Shown: in pieces, positions 39,628 through 48,102 of the stretch | How positions within the stretch are numbered: position 1 is the stretch's first letter | Layout: every line of letters begins with the position of its first letter | From: Allopusillimonas soli | GTDB taxonomy: Bacteria > Pseudomonadota > Gammaproteobacteria > Burkholderiales > Burkholderiaceae_B | Assembly: GCF_004153445.1 (NCBI RefSeq) | Contig: NZ_SDQC01000001.1 | Span: 124,001 to 188,000 of the forward strand | Direction of reading: 5' to 3' | DNA length: 64,000 nucleotides | Program-made: the position numbers and the translations under genes | The notes under the pieces: model-generated | The model's input: only the letters and a program-made list of their open reading frames with translations | What the model was told of the DNA's origin: nothing | Database searches by the model: none

Positions 39628-41020
39628 GCGCGGCACCCAGGCTGTTTCTCCTGGCACGTCGGAACTCGGACCAGGATGGACCGCGGGCAGTGTTACGGAC
39701 AGAATATCGGACATTGTTCTCGGACGAGGCGGCCCCTGGACGCACGGCTGGCACGCGCACTGGCGTTGGCGTGGGGCACTGCTGTTGAGCTTTACAGGTG
39801 TCGTTGTGCTGCTGGGCGCAAGCACCTGGCTTTTCGTGCGCGGTGTCGGGCTGTTCGGCGTCAATATGCCCGTGGCCTGGGGTTTTGCACTGGGCAATTT
39901 CGTATGGTGGATAGGCATAGGCCATGCCGGTACATTCATCTCCGCCATTCTGTTGCTGCTGCGCCAGCGATGGCGCACCTCCATCAATCGCTTTGCTGAG
40001 GCCATGACACTGTTTGCCGCCGGTATCGCGGGGCTGTTTCCGATTTTCCATCTGGGCCGCCCGTGGTTCGCATACTGGCTGCTGCCTTATCCAAATCGCA
40101 TGGAGCTGTGGCCGCAATGGCGTAGCCCGCTGGTCTGGGATATCTTTGCCATCTCCACGTATCTGCTGGTGTCCTTGCTGTTCTGGTATGTGGGTCTGCT
40201 TCCCGATCTGGCTTCGCTGCGCGACAAGGCAGCCAGCCGGGGAAAGCGCCTCGCCTACGGTATCTTTGCACTTGGCTGGCGCGGGGAGGCTCGCCATTGG
40301 CACCATTATGAGAGCGCCTATCTGCTTCTCGCAGGGCTCGCAACGCCGCTGGTGGTTTCCGTGCATACCGTCGTATCGCTGGATTTCTCCATAGGCAACA
40401 CACCTGGCTATCACTCGACCATCTTTCCGCCCTATTTTGTCGCGGGCGCGCTGTTCTCAGGCTTTGCCATGGTCATCACGCTGGCCATTCCCCTGCGGCA
40501 CTACTTCCAACTGCATGCGTTCATCACGCAGCGGCACCTGAACCTGGCCGCCAAGGTCATGCTGGCTTGCAGTCTATTCGTTGCCTATGGCTACGCCTCG
40601 GAAATATTCACGGCTTATTACAGCGGAGACAGGTACGAAATCCACATGACGCAGGATCGCTTCACCGGCTTCTATGCACCGGTGTACTGGGCGTACATCG
40701 TCTGCAATGTCCTGATTCCCCAATTGCTGTGGTGGCGAAGAATACGGTGCAGCATACCCGCACTGTTTGTCATCAGCATACTTATCAACGTTGGCATGTG
40801 GATGGAACGATTCCTGATTGTCGTACAAAGCCTGCATCAGGATTTTCTGCCCTCGTCCTGGGGCAACTTCGTGCCTTCCGTGTGGGACTGGATTTTCCTG
40901 CTTTCCTCGATCTGCCTGTTCATATGGCTGTTTCTCATGTTCATTCGCTACCTGCCCATGATTTCCATGGCGGAAATGCGCGGACTGGTACAGGAAACAG
41001 CAGAGGAGAAAGCACGATGA
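39620..41020 (+). CDS. actC: Alternative complex III quinol-binding membrane subunit (ActC, NrfD/PsrC type)
   Basis: 466-aa NrfD-type membrane protein with about ten transmembrane helices. Typical stretches are MPVAWGFALGNFVWWIGIGHAGTFISAILLLLRQRWRTSINRFAEAMTLFA (helices with the GHAGT motif) and SLDFSIGNTPGYHSTIFPPYFVAGALFSG. The ATG inside the end of actB is preferred over a TTG 12 bases earlier. Its stop overlaps the actD start (ATGA). Confidence 0.94.
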   Translation: MAERGTQAVSPGTSELGPGWTAGSVTDRISDIVLGRGGPWTHGWHAHWRWRGALLLSFTGVVVLLGASTWLFVRGVGLFGVNMPVAWGFALGNFVWWIGIGHAGTFISAILLLLRQRWRTSINRFAEAMTLFAAGIAGLFPIFHLGRPWFAYWLLPYPNRMELWPQWRSPLVWDIFAISTYLLVSLLFWYVGLLPDLASLRDKAASRGKRLAYGIFALGWRGEARHWHHYESAYLLLAGLATPLVVSVHTVVSLDFSIGNTPGYHSTIFPPYFVAGALFSGFAMVITLAIPLRHYFQLHAFITQRHLNLAAKVMLACSLFVAYGYASEIFTAYYSGDRYEIHMTQDRFTGFYAPVYWAYIVCNVLIPQLLWWRRIRCSIPALFVISILINVGMWMERFLIVVQSLHQDFLPSSWGNFVPSVWDWIFLLSSICLFIWLFLMFIRYLPMISMAEMRGLVQETAEEKAR

Positions 41021-41562
41021 AACCGATACTCTATGGAGTGATTGGCCGATTCGAGACGCCCGATGCGCTGCTTGAGGCAATTAATGCCTTGCGTGAGCAG
41101 AACGCCGCCATCCAATTGGAGGCTTATGCGCCCTACGCTGTGGAAGGCTTGTCTGAAGCACTGGGCCTGGGTGCCAGCAAAATACCGCTGTTCACGCTAA
41201 TCGGCGGCGTGATCGGCGGGCTGGGTGGATTTTTCATGCAATGGTATGCCGCAGTCGTGTCCTTTCCTGTCAATATCGGCGGCCGGCCGCTAAACAGCTG
41301 GCCGATGTTCATACCCGTGACATTCGAGATGGCCATACTCTGCGCCGCCCTGGCGGCAACCTTCGGCATGCTTGCCATAAATGGATTGCCGCGCCTGTAT
41401 CATCCGGTATTCAACGCCCCCTGCTTTGATCTCGCCACGCGCGATCGCTACTTTCTTTGTATTCGCACTACGCATCGGCAGGCAGGCGGATTTGACGCCG
41501 CCTACTATCGGCAGCGCCTCGAGGATCTGGGCGCAGCAGCCTCCGACGAGGTGTGGTCATGA
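41017..41562 (+). CDS. actD: Alternative complex III subunit ActD (DUF3341)
   Basis: 181-aa protein with two transmembrane segments (FTLIGGVIGGLGGFFMQW and MFIPVTFEMAILCAALAATFGMLAING). The DUF3341 signature includes YGVIGRFETPDALLEAINALRE, EAYAPYAVEGLSEALGL and the C-terminal DRYFLCIR. The start is fixed by the overlap with the actC stop (ATGA). It is a structural subunit of the complex without cofactors. Confidence 0.93.
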   Translation: MKPILYGVIGRFETPDALLEAINALREQNAAIQLEAYAPYAVEGLSEALGLGASKIPLFTLIGGVIGGLGGFFMQWYAAVVSFPVNIGGRPLNSWPMFIPVTFEMAILCAALAATFGMLAINGLPRLYHPVFNAPCFDLATRDRYFLCIRTTHRQAGGFDAAYYRQRLEDLGAAASDEVWS

Positions 41563-42200
41563 AGCGGTTGGCGCACCTGCTGCTGGGGCTGCCTGTACTG
41601 CTGCAGCTTCCGGGCTGCGAACGCATGATGCACAACATGTACGACCAGCCACGCGGAAACACCTACGGTACGAGCAGTCTGTTCCCAGACGGCGCCGCGT
41701 CCCGCACACCCCCGGCTGGCAGCGTGGCGCATGCGCGTGGCGCGAGGCCCGGCTCGTCGAGCGGCCGCCTTGGCGCAGACCGCGCCGAGCGCCGCGCGCG
41801 CGATGAAGCCGCACAGACCCAACCGTACCCGATTGATATGAAGCTGCTTGCAAGGGGGCAGTCGCGCTTCTCCATTTACTGTCTTCCATGCCATAGCCCA
41901 GTGGGAGATGGCGATGGCCGCATTGTGCGGCGCGGATTTCCGTCGCCGCCCAGCTATCACAGTGAACGTTTGCGCAAGGTGCATGACCGCTATATCTACG
42001 ACGTCATCAGCAAAGGATATGGGGTCATGGCCTCTTATGCAGACCGTATCGCGCCGGCGGACCGATGGGCGATCGTGGCTTATGTACGCGCCTTGCAAAT
42101 CAGCCAGCACGCGCGAGTCGATCGTCTGCCAGTGGATATTCAGAAAAAGGCAAGACACGCCCTTTCCGGCGCTGCTTCCCTAACGGAGAATAAGCAATGA
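41559..42200 (+). CDS. actE: Alternative complex III monoheme cytochrome c lipoprotein (ActE)
   Basis: 213-aa cytochrome c lipoprotein. The signal peptide ends in the lipobox LPGC, followed by the conserved MHNMYDQPR. A Pro/Ala/Arg-rich, probably disordered linker (about 45-90) precedes the heme domain with the single CLPCH site and an RGFPSPPSYH segment; GYGVMASYADRI supplies the axial methionine. It is the likely electron exit towards the caa3 oxidase. The ATG overlaps the actD stop. Confidence 0.93.
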   Translation: MKRLAHLLLGLPVLLQLPGCERMMHNMYDQPRGNTYGTSSLFPDGAASRTPPAGSVAHARGARPGSSSGRLGADRAERRARDEAAQTQPYPIDMKLLARGQSRFSIYCLPCHSPVGDGDGRIVRRGFPSPPSYHSERLRKVHDRYIYDVISKGYGVMASYADRIAPADRWAIVAYVRALQISQHARVDRLPVDIQKKARHALSGAASLTENKQ

Positions 42201-43261
42201 GCCTATCCTCTCAATGGAGCAGCATACGCTTGATTATCGGCGGATCGATTGCCATCGCGATCTTCTGCCTGGGTGTCATTGTGGATCGCAAGGCCTTCTT
42301 CGCCTGCTGGCTCGCGGCATGGTGGACCTGTGCGGGCGGTGTGCTCGGCGCCCGGGCCAATCTGTGGCTGCACGATTTGTCGGGCGGCGATTGGGGTGTA
42401 CCGCTGCGCCAGACGTGGTGGCGGATTTCCGCCGCCATGCCAATGCTGCTGGCGCTGATGCTCCCGTTATTTGGCGCAATCTGGCACTTCTATCCCTGGA
42501 GCCAGGCGGGCTGGGCCCCGCACTCGTCTCATCCCGAATTCCAGACCTTGTGGCTTTCTCCGCGATTCGTCACGCTTCGCCTTGTTGTTTATGCCGTGTT
42601 ATGGCAGGCGTTGGCATTGATGCCCATCCGGCGCAAGGGCTTCAGCGCCTTTGGCCTCATCGTCTATGCCATAACCATAGGTCTGGCCTCCGTGGATCTG
42701 ATCATGTCGCTGGTCCCGCAATGGTATGCCAGTGGATTCGGCCTGCTGGCCATCGCCATGGCCATGAAGCTGGGCTTTGCGCTGGGCGTGGCGGCCGCAG
42801 CCAAGCCTGCGAGCCGCAACAGACCGCAGGCAGGTACATTCGCGCCCCAGATCGGACGCGATTGGGGAAACCTGATGCTGATGTATATATTGATGTGGGC
42901 GTATCTGGCGTTCACGCAATTCCTGATCATCTGGTCGGAGAACCTGCCTCATGAAATCGCCTGGTATGTGCCGCGGCTCCAGACAGACTGGCTCTGGCTG
43001 GGTATCGTACTAACGACGGCGGGTTTCTTCGCGCCGCTGCTGCTGTTGCTGTTTCGTGCCGTCAAGCAGAGCCGGCCGCGCCTGCGCAGTCTTGCCCTAA
43101 TCCTGTGCGTACTGGGCTGGCTCGAATCCGTGTGGATCACCTTGCCTTCGATCAACGGCATGACATGGCACACGGCCTGGATGGCTCCTCTCGCCATGCT
43201 GGCGATGACGGCATTGCTTCTTGCCATGATTCTTTCACCATATCAGGAGATTGAAGCATGA
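42197..43261 (+). CDS. actF: Alternative complex III membrane subunit ActF
   Basis: 354-aa membrane protein with about ten helices, the second and divergent NrfD-like subunit of the complex. Recognisable stretches are KAFFACWLAAWWTCAGGVLG, HPEFQTLWLSPRFVTLRLVVYAVLW, ASVDLIMSLVPQWYASGFGLL and LMLMYILMWAYLAFTQFLIIWSENLPHE. Both ends overlap neighbours by four bases (ATGA), indicating tight translational coupling. Confidence 0.93.
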   Translation: MSLSSQWSSIRLIIGGSIAIAIFCLGVIVDRKAFFACWLAAWWTCAGGVLGARANLWLHDLSGGDWGVPLRQTWWRISAAMPMLLALMLPLFGAIWHFYPWSQAGWAPHSSHPEFQTLWLSPRFVTLRLVVYAVLWQALALMPIRRKGFSAFGLIVYAITIGLASVDLIMSLVPQWYASGFGLLAIAMAMKLGFALGVAAAAKPASRNRPQAGTFAPQIGRDWGNLMLMYILMWAYLAFTQFLIIWSENLPHEIAWYVPRLQTDWLWLGIVLTTAGFFAPLLLLLFRAVKQSRPRLRSLALILCVLGWLESVWITLPSINGMTWHTAWMAPLAMLAMTALLLAMILSPYQEIEA

Positions 43262-43647
43262 AAAGGCCATTTGACAACGAGGTGCCAATCCGCCGAATGG
43301 GCTTGCTGCTCGTGCTCCTGATTGCCGCCATAGCCATTGTGCTGGCCGCAGTCGCTGCCCTGGGCAGAATCTGGCATGTGGGCAACCCACCCGACTGGCA
43401 GACAATAGATGCTCGCCGCGGCATTGCACCGGCACTGGAGACCACACCGCAATCGGCACTACGCGCCTACCTTGCCGAGAAGCAGCGTATTGCACAAGAT
43501 TATGCCTGGATCAACGCATCCCGGCAGTTGGCGCGCATACCCGTCGAGCAGGCCATGCGTGCGCTGACCGAGACGACAGACATTCCAGCCGAACAGCGCA
43601 GCGCATACCTCATGGGCCTGGAGACGGACGATGGCGATCACAAATAA
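43258..43647 (+). CDS. Small single-pass membrane protein between actF and sco
   Basis: 129-aa protein with one transmembrane helix (GLLLVLLIAAIAIVLAAVAAL) and a periplasmic tail containing LAEKQRIAQDYAWINASRQLARIPVEQAM. Related small proteins with the RIPVEQAM-type segment occur in act/caa3 clusters; function is unknown, possibly an assembly factor or supernumerary subunit. It overlaps actF by four bases and is 12 bp from the SCO gene. Confidence 0.85.
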   Translation: MKRPFDNEVPIRRMGLLLVLLIAAIAIVLAAVAALGRIWHVGNPPDWQTIDARRGIAPALETTPQSALRAYLAEKQRIAQDYAWINASRQLARIPVEQAMRALTETTDIPAEQRSAYLMGLETDDGDHK

Positions 43648-43659
43648 AGGAGCGCGGCG

Positions 43660-44403
43660 ATGCGGGTGATTTCCATGCTTCTGCTGGCATGCGCCATGGC
43701 CATGGTGCATGCCAGCCCCGCGCCTCTGTTTCACCAGCGCCCCGGCACAGGCCTGCCGCTCGATGCCGTGTTCCGCGACGCGGACGGTCATGTCAGGCAG
43801 CTGTCCAGCTATTTTGGAACAAGCCCCGTCATCATGGTGTTTGGCTACTATCATTGCCCGCGCCTGTGCAGCACCATTATGGATGGCGTCTTGCAAGTGG
43901 CACGTGAAACGGGCTTGCCGTACACCATTGTCGGCGTAGGCATCGACCCGCGTGAAACGTCGGACGACGCCGCACGCAAACTGAAAGCATACCGCCGCAG
44001 CGGAGAAGATACAGGCGCGCTTCATCTGCTGACCGGACAGCAACACCAGATCGCCCGTCTCGCCAAAGCGGCCGGCTTCACCTACAGCTACGATCGAGAG
44101 CATGATCAATACAGCCACCCGGCTGGCTTTCTGATTGCCACACCGGATGGCGTCATATCGCGCTATTTCTCCGGGCTGCGCTTCGACAGCCGGGATGTAC
44201 GCCTGGCCTTGATCGAGGCTTCGGACGAGCGTGTCGGAAGCTTGACGGAACAGGTTCTGCTGCTGTGCAGCCATTATGATCCGTTGGCTGGGCGATATAC
44301 CGTCACAGTGATGACGGTGGTGCGGATGATAGGCCTCCTGACGCTGATCGGGCTCGCAGGCGGGATATGGATTGCACGCCGCAACGCGCGGAGGCCGTCA
44401 TGA
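43660..44403 (+). CDS. SCO1/SenC-family copper chaperone
   Basis: 247-aa thioredoxin-fold copper chaperone for the CuA site of the oxidase. It has an N-terminal signal/anchor, the copper motif CPRLC (Cx3C in YYHCPRLCST) and the third ligand histidine in YSHPAGF. A C-terminal transmembrane helix (MIGLLTLIGLAGGIWIA) follows the LLCSHYDPLAGRYT segment; this extra anchor is common for SCO proteins encoded with caa3 oxidases. AAGGAG precedes the ATG and the stop overlaps coxB (ATGA). Confidence 0.93.
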   Translation: MRVISMLLLACAMAMVHASPAPLFHQRPGTGLPLDAVFRDADGHVRQLSSYFGTSPVIMVFGYYHCPRLCSTIMDGVLQVARETGLPYTIVGVGIDPRETSDDAARKLKAYRRSGEDTGALHLLTGQQHQIARLAKAAGFTYSYDREHDQYSHPAGFLIATPDGVISRYFSGLRFDSRDVRLALIEASDERVGSLTEQVLLLCSHYDPLAGRYTVTVMTVVRMIGLLTLIGLAGGIWIARRNARRPS

Positions 44404-45353
44404 GCCACGCGTTCACACTCTTTCCGCCCGCGGCCTCCTCCGCCGCGCGAGACACCGATAAGCTCTATCTGGCCCTGGTCGCCTTCTCCACGCTGATAGC
44501 GATTGCTTTCATCGTGGTGATCATCATGTTTTGCTATCGATACAGGAAAAAGGCCCGCGTGGATCGCAGGAATGCGCCATCTCATGCCGGCGGCCTCGAA
44601 GCCGCATGGACCATCGCACCGATGTTGGTCTTTATGTTGCTTTTCGCATGGGCTGCCCGCGATTATGCGCTGCAGTTCCATGCGCCGCGGAATGCGCTGC
44701 GTGTTTTCGTTGTGGCCAAGCAATGGATGTGGAAAGCAGAACATCCGAATGGGCGACGGGAAATCAACACGCTCCATGTGCCTGTCGGCACCCCGGTGCG
44801 CTTGATCATGACCTCGCAGGATGTCATACATAGTTTTTTCGTGCCCGCATTGCGCAACAAGCGAGACGTGGTGCCCGGCCGTTACAGCACAATGTGGTTT
44901 ACAGCGGATCGCGAGGGCGAGTTTCTACTGCTATGCGCCGAGTACTGCGGCACAGATCATGCGGAGATGAAGGGCAGCGTGGTTGCCATGGCGCCCGAAG
45001 ACTATGCGCAATGGCTGGAGGCTGGCCCCACGCATGCAGGGCTGGCGGCACGAGGCTATACATTGTTTCGCAGGCATGGCTGCATGGGCTGCCACGCCGC
45101 TGCATCGTCCGTGCATGCGCCCGAACTGGCCGGACTGCTGGGCCGCACAGTGCATCTGTCCAACGGCGGCACAGTTGTCGCCGACGAGACTTATATCCGC
45201 GACGCCATGATGGAGCCCCAGAAAGCGATCGTGGCAGGCTATGACGCCATCATGCCTTCCTTCAAGAACCAACTCAACGAAGAGGAAATCATGGCCATCA
45301 TAGAATATATCCGCTCGCTCGGTCCGGACACGCTTGCGGGAGAGCGGCCATGA
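44400..45353 (+). CDS. coxB: caa3-type cytochrome c oxidase subunit II with fused cytochrome c
   Basis: 317-aa subunit II: two N-terminal helices, a cupredoxin domain with the CuA motif [12 protein letters not shown] and earlier ligand region [16 protein letters not shown], and a C-terminal cytochrome c domain with CMGCH (about residue 228) and a later axial methionine ([10 protein letters not shown]). The cytochrome fusion defines the caa3 type. The start is set by overlap with the SCO stop; coxA overlaps its end. Confidence 0.95.
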   Translation: MSHAFTLFPPAASSAARDTDKLYLALVAFSTLIAIAFIVVIIMFCYRYRKKARVDRRNAPSHAGGLEAAWTIAPMLVFMLLFAWAARDYALQFHAPRNALRVFVVAKQWMWKAEHPNGRREINTLHVPVGTPVRLIMTSQDVIHSFFVPALRNKRDVVPGRYSTMWFTADREGEFLLLCAEYCGTDHAEMKGSVVAMAPEDYAQWLEAGPTHAGLAARGYTLFRRHGCMGCHAAASSVHAPELAGLLGRTVHLSNGGTVVADETYIRDAMMEPQKAIVAGYDAIMPSFKNQLNEEEIMAIIEYIRSLGPDTLAGERP

Positions 45354-46993
45354 GCAACACAACAGGCGTTGTCGATCCATCCAGAACGGCCCGTTCGGCG
45401 CGACCCAGCTATCTTCACGATGGCTATACACTTTGGTCCTGGCTGGTCAGCCACGATCATAAACGCATCGCCATTCTGTACGCACTGTCCATCACCGCCT
45501 TTTTCTTCATCGGTGCGGTGGCTGCGGCACTGATGCGGCTGGAGCTCTTCACGCCCGCCGCCGATGTGGTCGATGCCGATACATACAACCGGCTGTTCAC
45601 CGCGCACGGCGTCATCATGGTCTGGATGTTTCTCATTCCTTCCATCCCATCGGTATTTGGTAATTTTGCGCTGCCTCTCATGATCGGGGCCCGCGATCTT
45701 GCGTTCCCTCGCCTGAATCTGCTCAGCTGGTACCTGTATGCGGGTGGCGGTTTGTTCACCATTGCTGCATTGCTGCTGGGTGGCGTCGATACCGGCTGGA
45801 CTTTCTATACACCCTATTCGTCCGTATTTTCCAATACCCATGTCATCCTGACGCTGGCGGGCGTCCTGATCGTGGGATTCTCATCCATACTGACCGGCCT
45901 GAACTTCATCGTGACCGTTCATACGCTGCGCGCTCCCGGCATGGGCTGGTTCGGATTGCCCCTGTTCGTATGGGCCATCTATGCCACCAGCATCATTCTC
46001 GTGCTTGCCACACCTGTACTTGCCATAACACTCCTGCTTCTCGCCGCGGAGCGCGTTCTCCACATCGGCCTGTTCAATCCGGCACTGGGTGGGGATCCGC
46101 TTCTATTCCAGCACCTGTTCTGGTTCTATTCCCACCCGGCGGTATACATCATGGTGCTGCCCGCCATGGGCGTGGCGAGCGAGATTATTCCCTGCTTTGC
46201 GCGCAAGCGAGTGTTCGGTTACCGATTCATGGCTTTTGCCATCATCGGCATCGCAATCATCAGCTTCCTGGTTTGGGGACACCACATGTTTGTCAGCGGC
46301 CAGTCAGTCTATGCAAGCATGGTTTTCTCCGTACTCAGTTTCATGGTTGCCGTACCCTCCGCCATCAAGGTGTTCAACTGGACAGCCACCCTATACAAAG
46401 GCTCCATTACGTTTTCCGCTCCCATGCTGTATGCGCTTGGCTTCGTCGTTCTCTTTCTCCAAGGCGGATTGACGGGCCTGTTTCTCGCCTCGCTGGCAGT
46501 CGACGTGCACGTCACCGACACATACTTCGTCGTCGCGCATTTTCACTACATCATGGTGGGTGGATCGGTCATGGCCTATCTCGGCGCCATGCATTACTGG
46601 TGGCCGAAAATCACGGGGCGCCTCTATTCAGAGGCCTGGGCGCGGGCAGCCGCCATCATTATTTTCACGGGCTTCAATCTGACGTTTTTTCCCCAGTACC
46701 TGCTCGGCTATGAAGGCATGCCGCGCCGCTACCACACTTATCCCGAGCAGTTTCAGGTGCTTAATGTACTGTCTTCCAGCGGCGCCGCCGTACTGGCCAT
46801 AGGCTATCTGCTGCCCATAGGCTATCTTCTCTGGTCGCTGTGGCATGGAAAGTGCTCCCCCGACAATCCTTGGCAGGCGACGGGACTCGAATGGAAGACC
46901 CGGTCGCCGCCGCCCCAGCATAATTTTGATGAGGAACCGGACGGCTCCGCGCGCCCCTATGACTACCCAGCCGCAGGGAGCGCGGGAGCATGA
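45350..46993 (+). CDS. coxA: caa3-type cytochrome c oxidase subunit I (type A2)
   Basis: 547-aa heme-copper catalytic subunit with twelve helices and all six metal-binding histidines, including the low-spin heme histidine (TAHGVIMV), WGHHMF and HFHYIMVGG. In helix VI the sequence is Y260-S-H-P-A-V-Y266. The YSHPxVY signature, without the glutamate of A1 enzymes (xGHPEVY), places it in type A2 by the established oxidase classification. H262 (CuB) and Y266 are expected to form the cross-link. It overlaps both neighbouring genes by four bases. Confidence 0.96.
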   Translation: MSNTTGVVDPSRTARSARPSYLHDGYTLWSWLVSHDHKRIAILYALSITAFFFIGAVAAALMRLELFTPAADVVDADTYNRLFTAHGVIMVWMFLIPSIPSVFGNFALPLMIGARDLAFPRLNLLSWYLYAGGGLFTIAALLLGGVDTGWTFYTPYSSVFSNTHVILTLAGVLIVGFSSILTGLNFIVTVHTLRAPGMGWFGLPLFVWAIYATSIILVLATPVLAITLLLLAAERVLHIGLFNPALGGDPLLFQHLFWFYSHPAVYIMVLPAMGVASEIIPCFARKRVFGYRFMAFAIIGIAIISFLVWGHHMFVSGQSVYASMVFSVLSFMVAVPSAIKVFNWTATLYKGSITFSAPMLYALGFVVLFLQGGLTGLFLASLAVDVHVTDTYFVVAHFHYIMVGGSVMAYLGAMHYWWPKITGRLYSEAWARAAAIIIFTGFNLTFFPQYLLGYEGMPRRYHTYPEQFQVLNVLSSSGAAVLAIGYLLPIGYLLWSLWHGKCSPDNPWQATGLEWKTRSPPPQHNFDEEPDGSARPYDYPAAGSAGA

Positions 46994-47619
46994 GCGCCGC
47001 ATCCGAATTTGCTCGGGCTACCCACGATACGCGCGCTCGCATGGGCATGTGGGTATTCCTGGCATCCGAGATCATGTTCTTCGGGCCGGTGTTCTTTGCG
47101 TATGTATACGGACGCCACACCTGGACGCAGGCATTCGAGGCGGCGAGCCGCAGCACAGACCTGGTCTGCGGCACCCTGAATACAGCCCTATTGCTGACCA
47201 GCAGCGCTTGCGTCGCCGCGGCATTGCTGCTGGCGGAGCGAAACGCACGCACACAGGCACGGCGCGCGCTGGACTGCGTCATCGTGTTGGGCGCTGCGTT
47301 CCTGCTGATCAAAAGCTACGAATATGGCCAGGACTGGCACGAGCACCTAGTGCCTGGACCACATTTTCATGTGGATCAGGCCACTGATCAGGCAGCGGCT
47401 CAGCTTTTCTATTTCATTTATTTCTTTGCCACGCTGCTTCACGCTCTGCATATGATCATTGGCCTGGCCTTGATGCTGTACTGCCGCTGCCACCTGAAGC
47501 ACGACAGCGGACACACAGCTGTACGCCGCCTCGAAATATGCGGGTTGTATTGGCATTTTGTAGATATCGTATGGATATTTCTGTTTCCAGCCTTGTACCT
47601 GGCTGGTCGCGCGTCATGA
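46990..47619 (+). CDS. coxC: Cytochrome c oxidase subunit III
   Basis: 209-aa subunit III with about five helices. Typical stretches are [57 protein letters not shown] and [18 protein letters not shown]. The start overlaps the coxA stop (ATGA). Confidence 0.95.
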   Translation: MSAASEFARATHDTRARMGMWVFLASEIMFFGPVFFAYVYGRHTWTQAFEAASRSTDLVCGTLNTALLLTSSACVAAALLLAERNARTQARRALDCVIVLGAAFLLIKSYEYGQDWHEHLVPGPHFHVDQATDQAAAQLFYFIYFFATLLHALHMIIGLALMLYCRCHLKHDSGHTAVRRLEICGLYWHFVDIVWIFLFPALYLAGRAS

Positions 47620-47680
47620 CTTGTGCGCTGGACGGCCTGCCGGCTCGAGACAAGCAGGCGCAAATGGAAGGAGGAGTTGC

Positions 47681-48001
47681 GTGAAAATGCTCGTTCATGT
47701 CTGGATCTGCCTGATGGCGTTGCTTGCAGCCACCACCATCAGTTCGCTGGTGCCGCTGGGCGAGGCCAATGTCGTTCTGAACATTGTCATCGCCGTGGCG
47801 AAAACTGTACTGGTAGCGATGTTCTTCATGCATCTGCGCCACAGCATCCCTTTGCTGCGCCTCATTGCTGCCGTGGGCCTGGTCACGCTCAGCCTGCTGT
47901 TCATCCTCAGCGGCGCCGACTTCGTGACGCGCAATATCGAGCGCAGTGCCTGGCAAGCCACCCAACCCAGCACATCGGCGGCGGGGCAACAGAGCCAGTA
48001 G
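47681..48001 (+). CDS. Cytochrome c oxidase subunit IV (caa3_CtaG/CyoD-like small subunit)
   Basis: 106-aa protein with three hydrophobic segments: VHVWICLMALLAATTISSLV, NIVIAVAKTVLVAMFFMHLRHS and LLRLIAAVGLVTLSLLFILSGADFVTR. The central KTVLVAMFFMHL is the prokaryotic subunit IV signature. The start is GTG at 47681, supported by AGGAGG six bases upstream. It ends the act-cox gene train. Confidence 0.9.
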   Translation: MKMLVHVWICLMALLAATTISSLVPLGEANVVLNIVIAVAKTVLVAMFFMHLRHSIPLLRLIAAVGLVTLSLLFILSGADFVTRNIERSAWQATQPSTSAAGQQSQ

Positions 48002-48102
48002 GCGGGGTATGCCGTTGCGCCATTCATCCACCGGCAGTCAAACTATTGCAATCTTGCATCGTCATACTGGGCGCCTCTATCTCAGCCGGTTACGAGGCCC
48101 CC

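Noticed and set aside
48002-48102. Search for a Pho box before the PhoX-like gene
   Set aside because: Only a TCGTCATA-like fragment is present; the repeated CTGTCAT pattern is missing.
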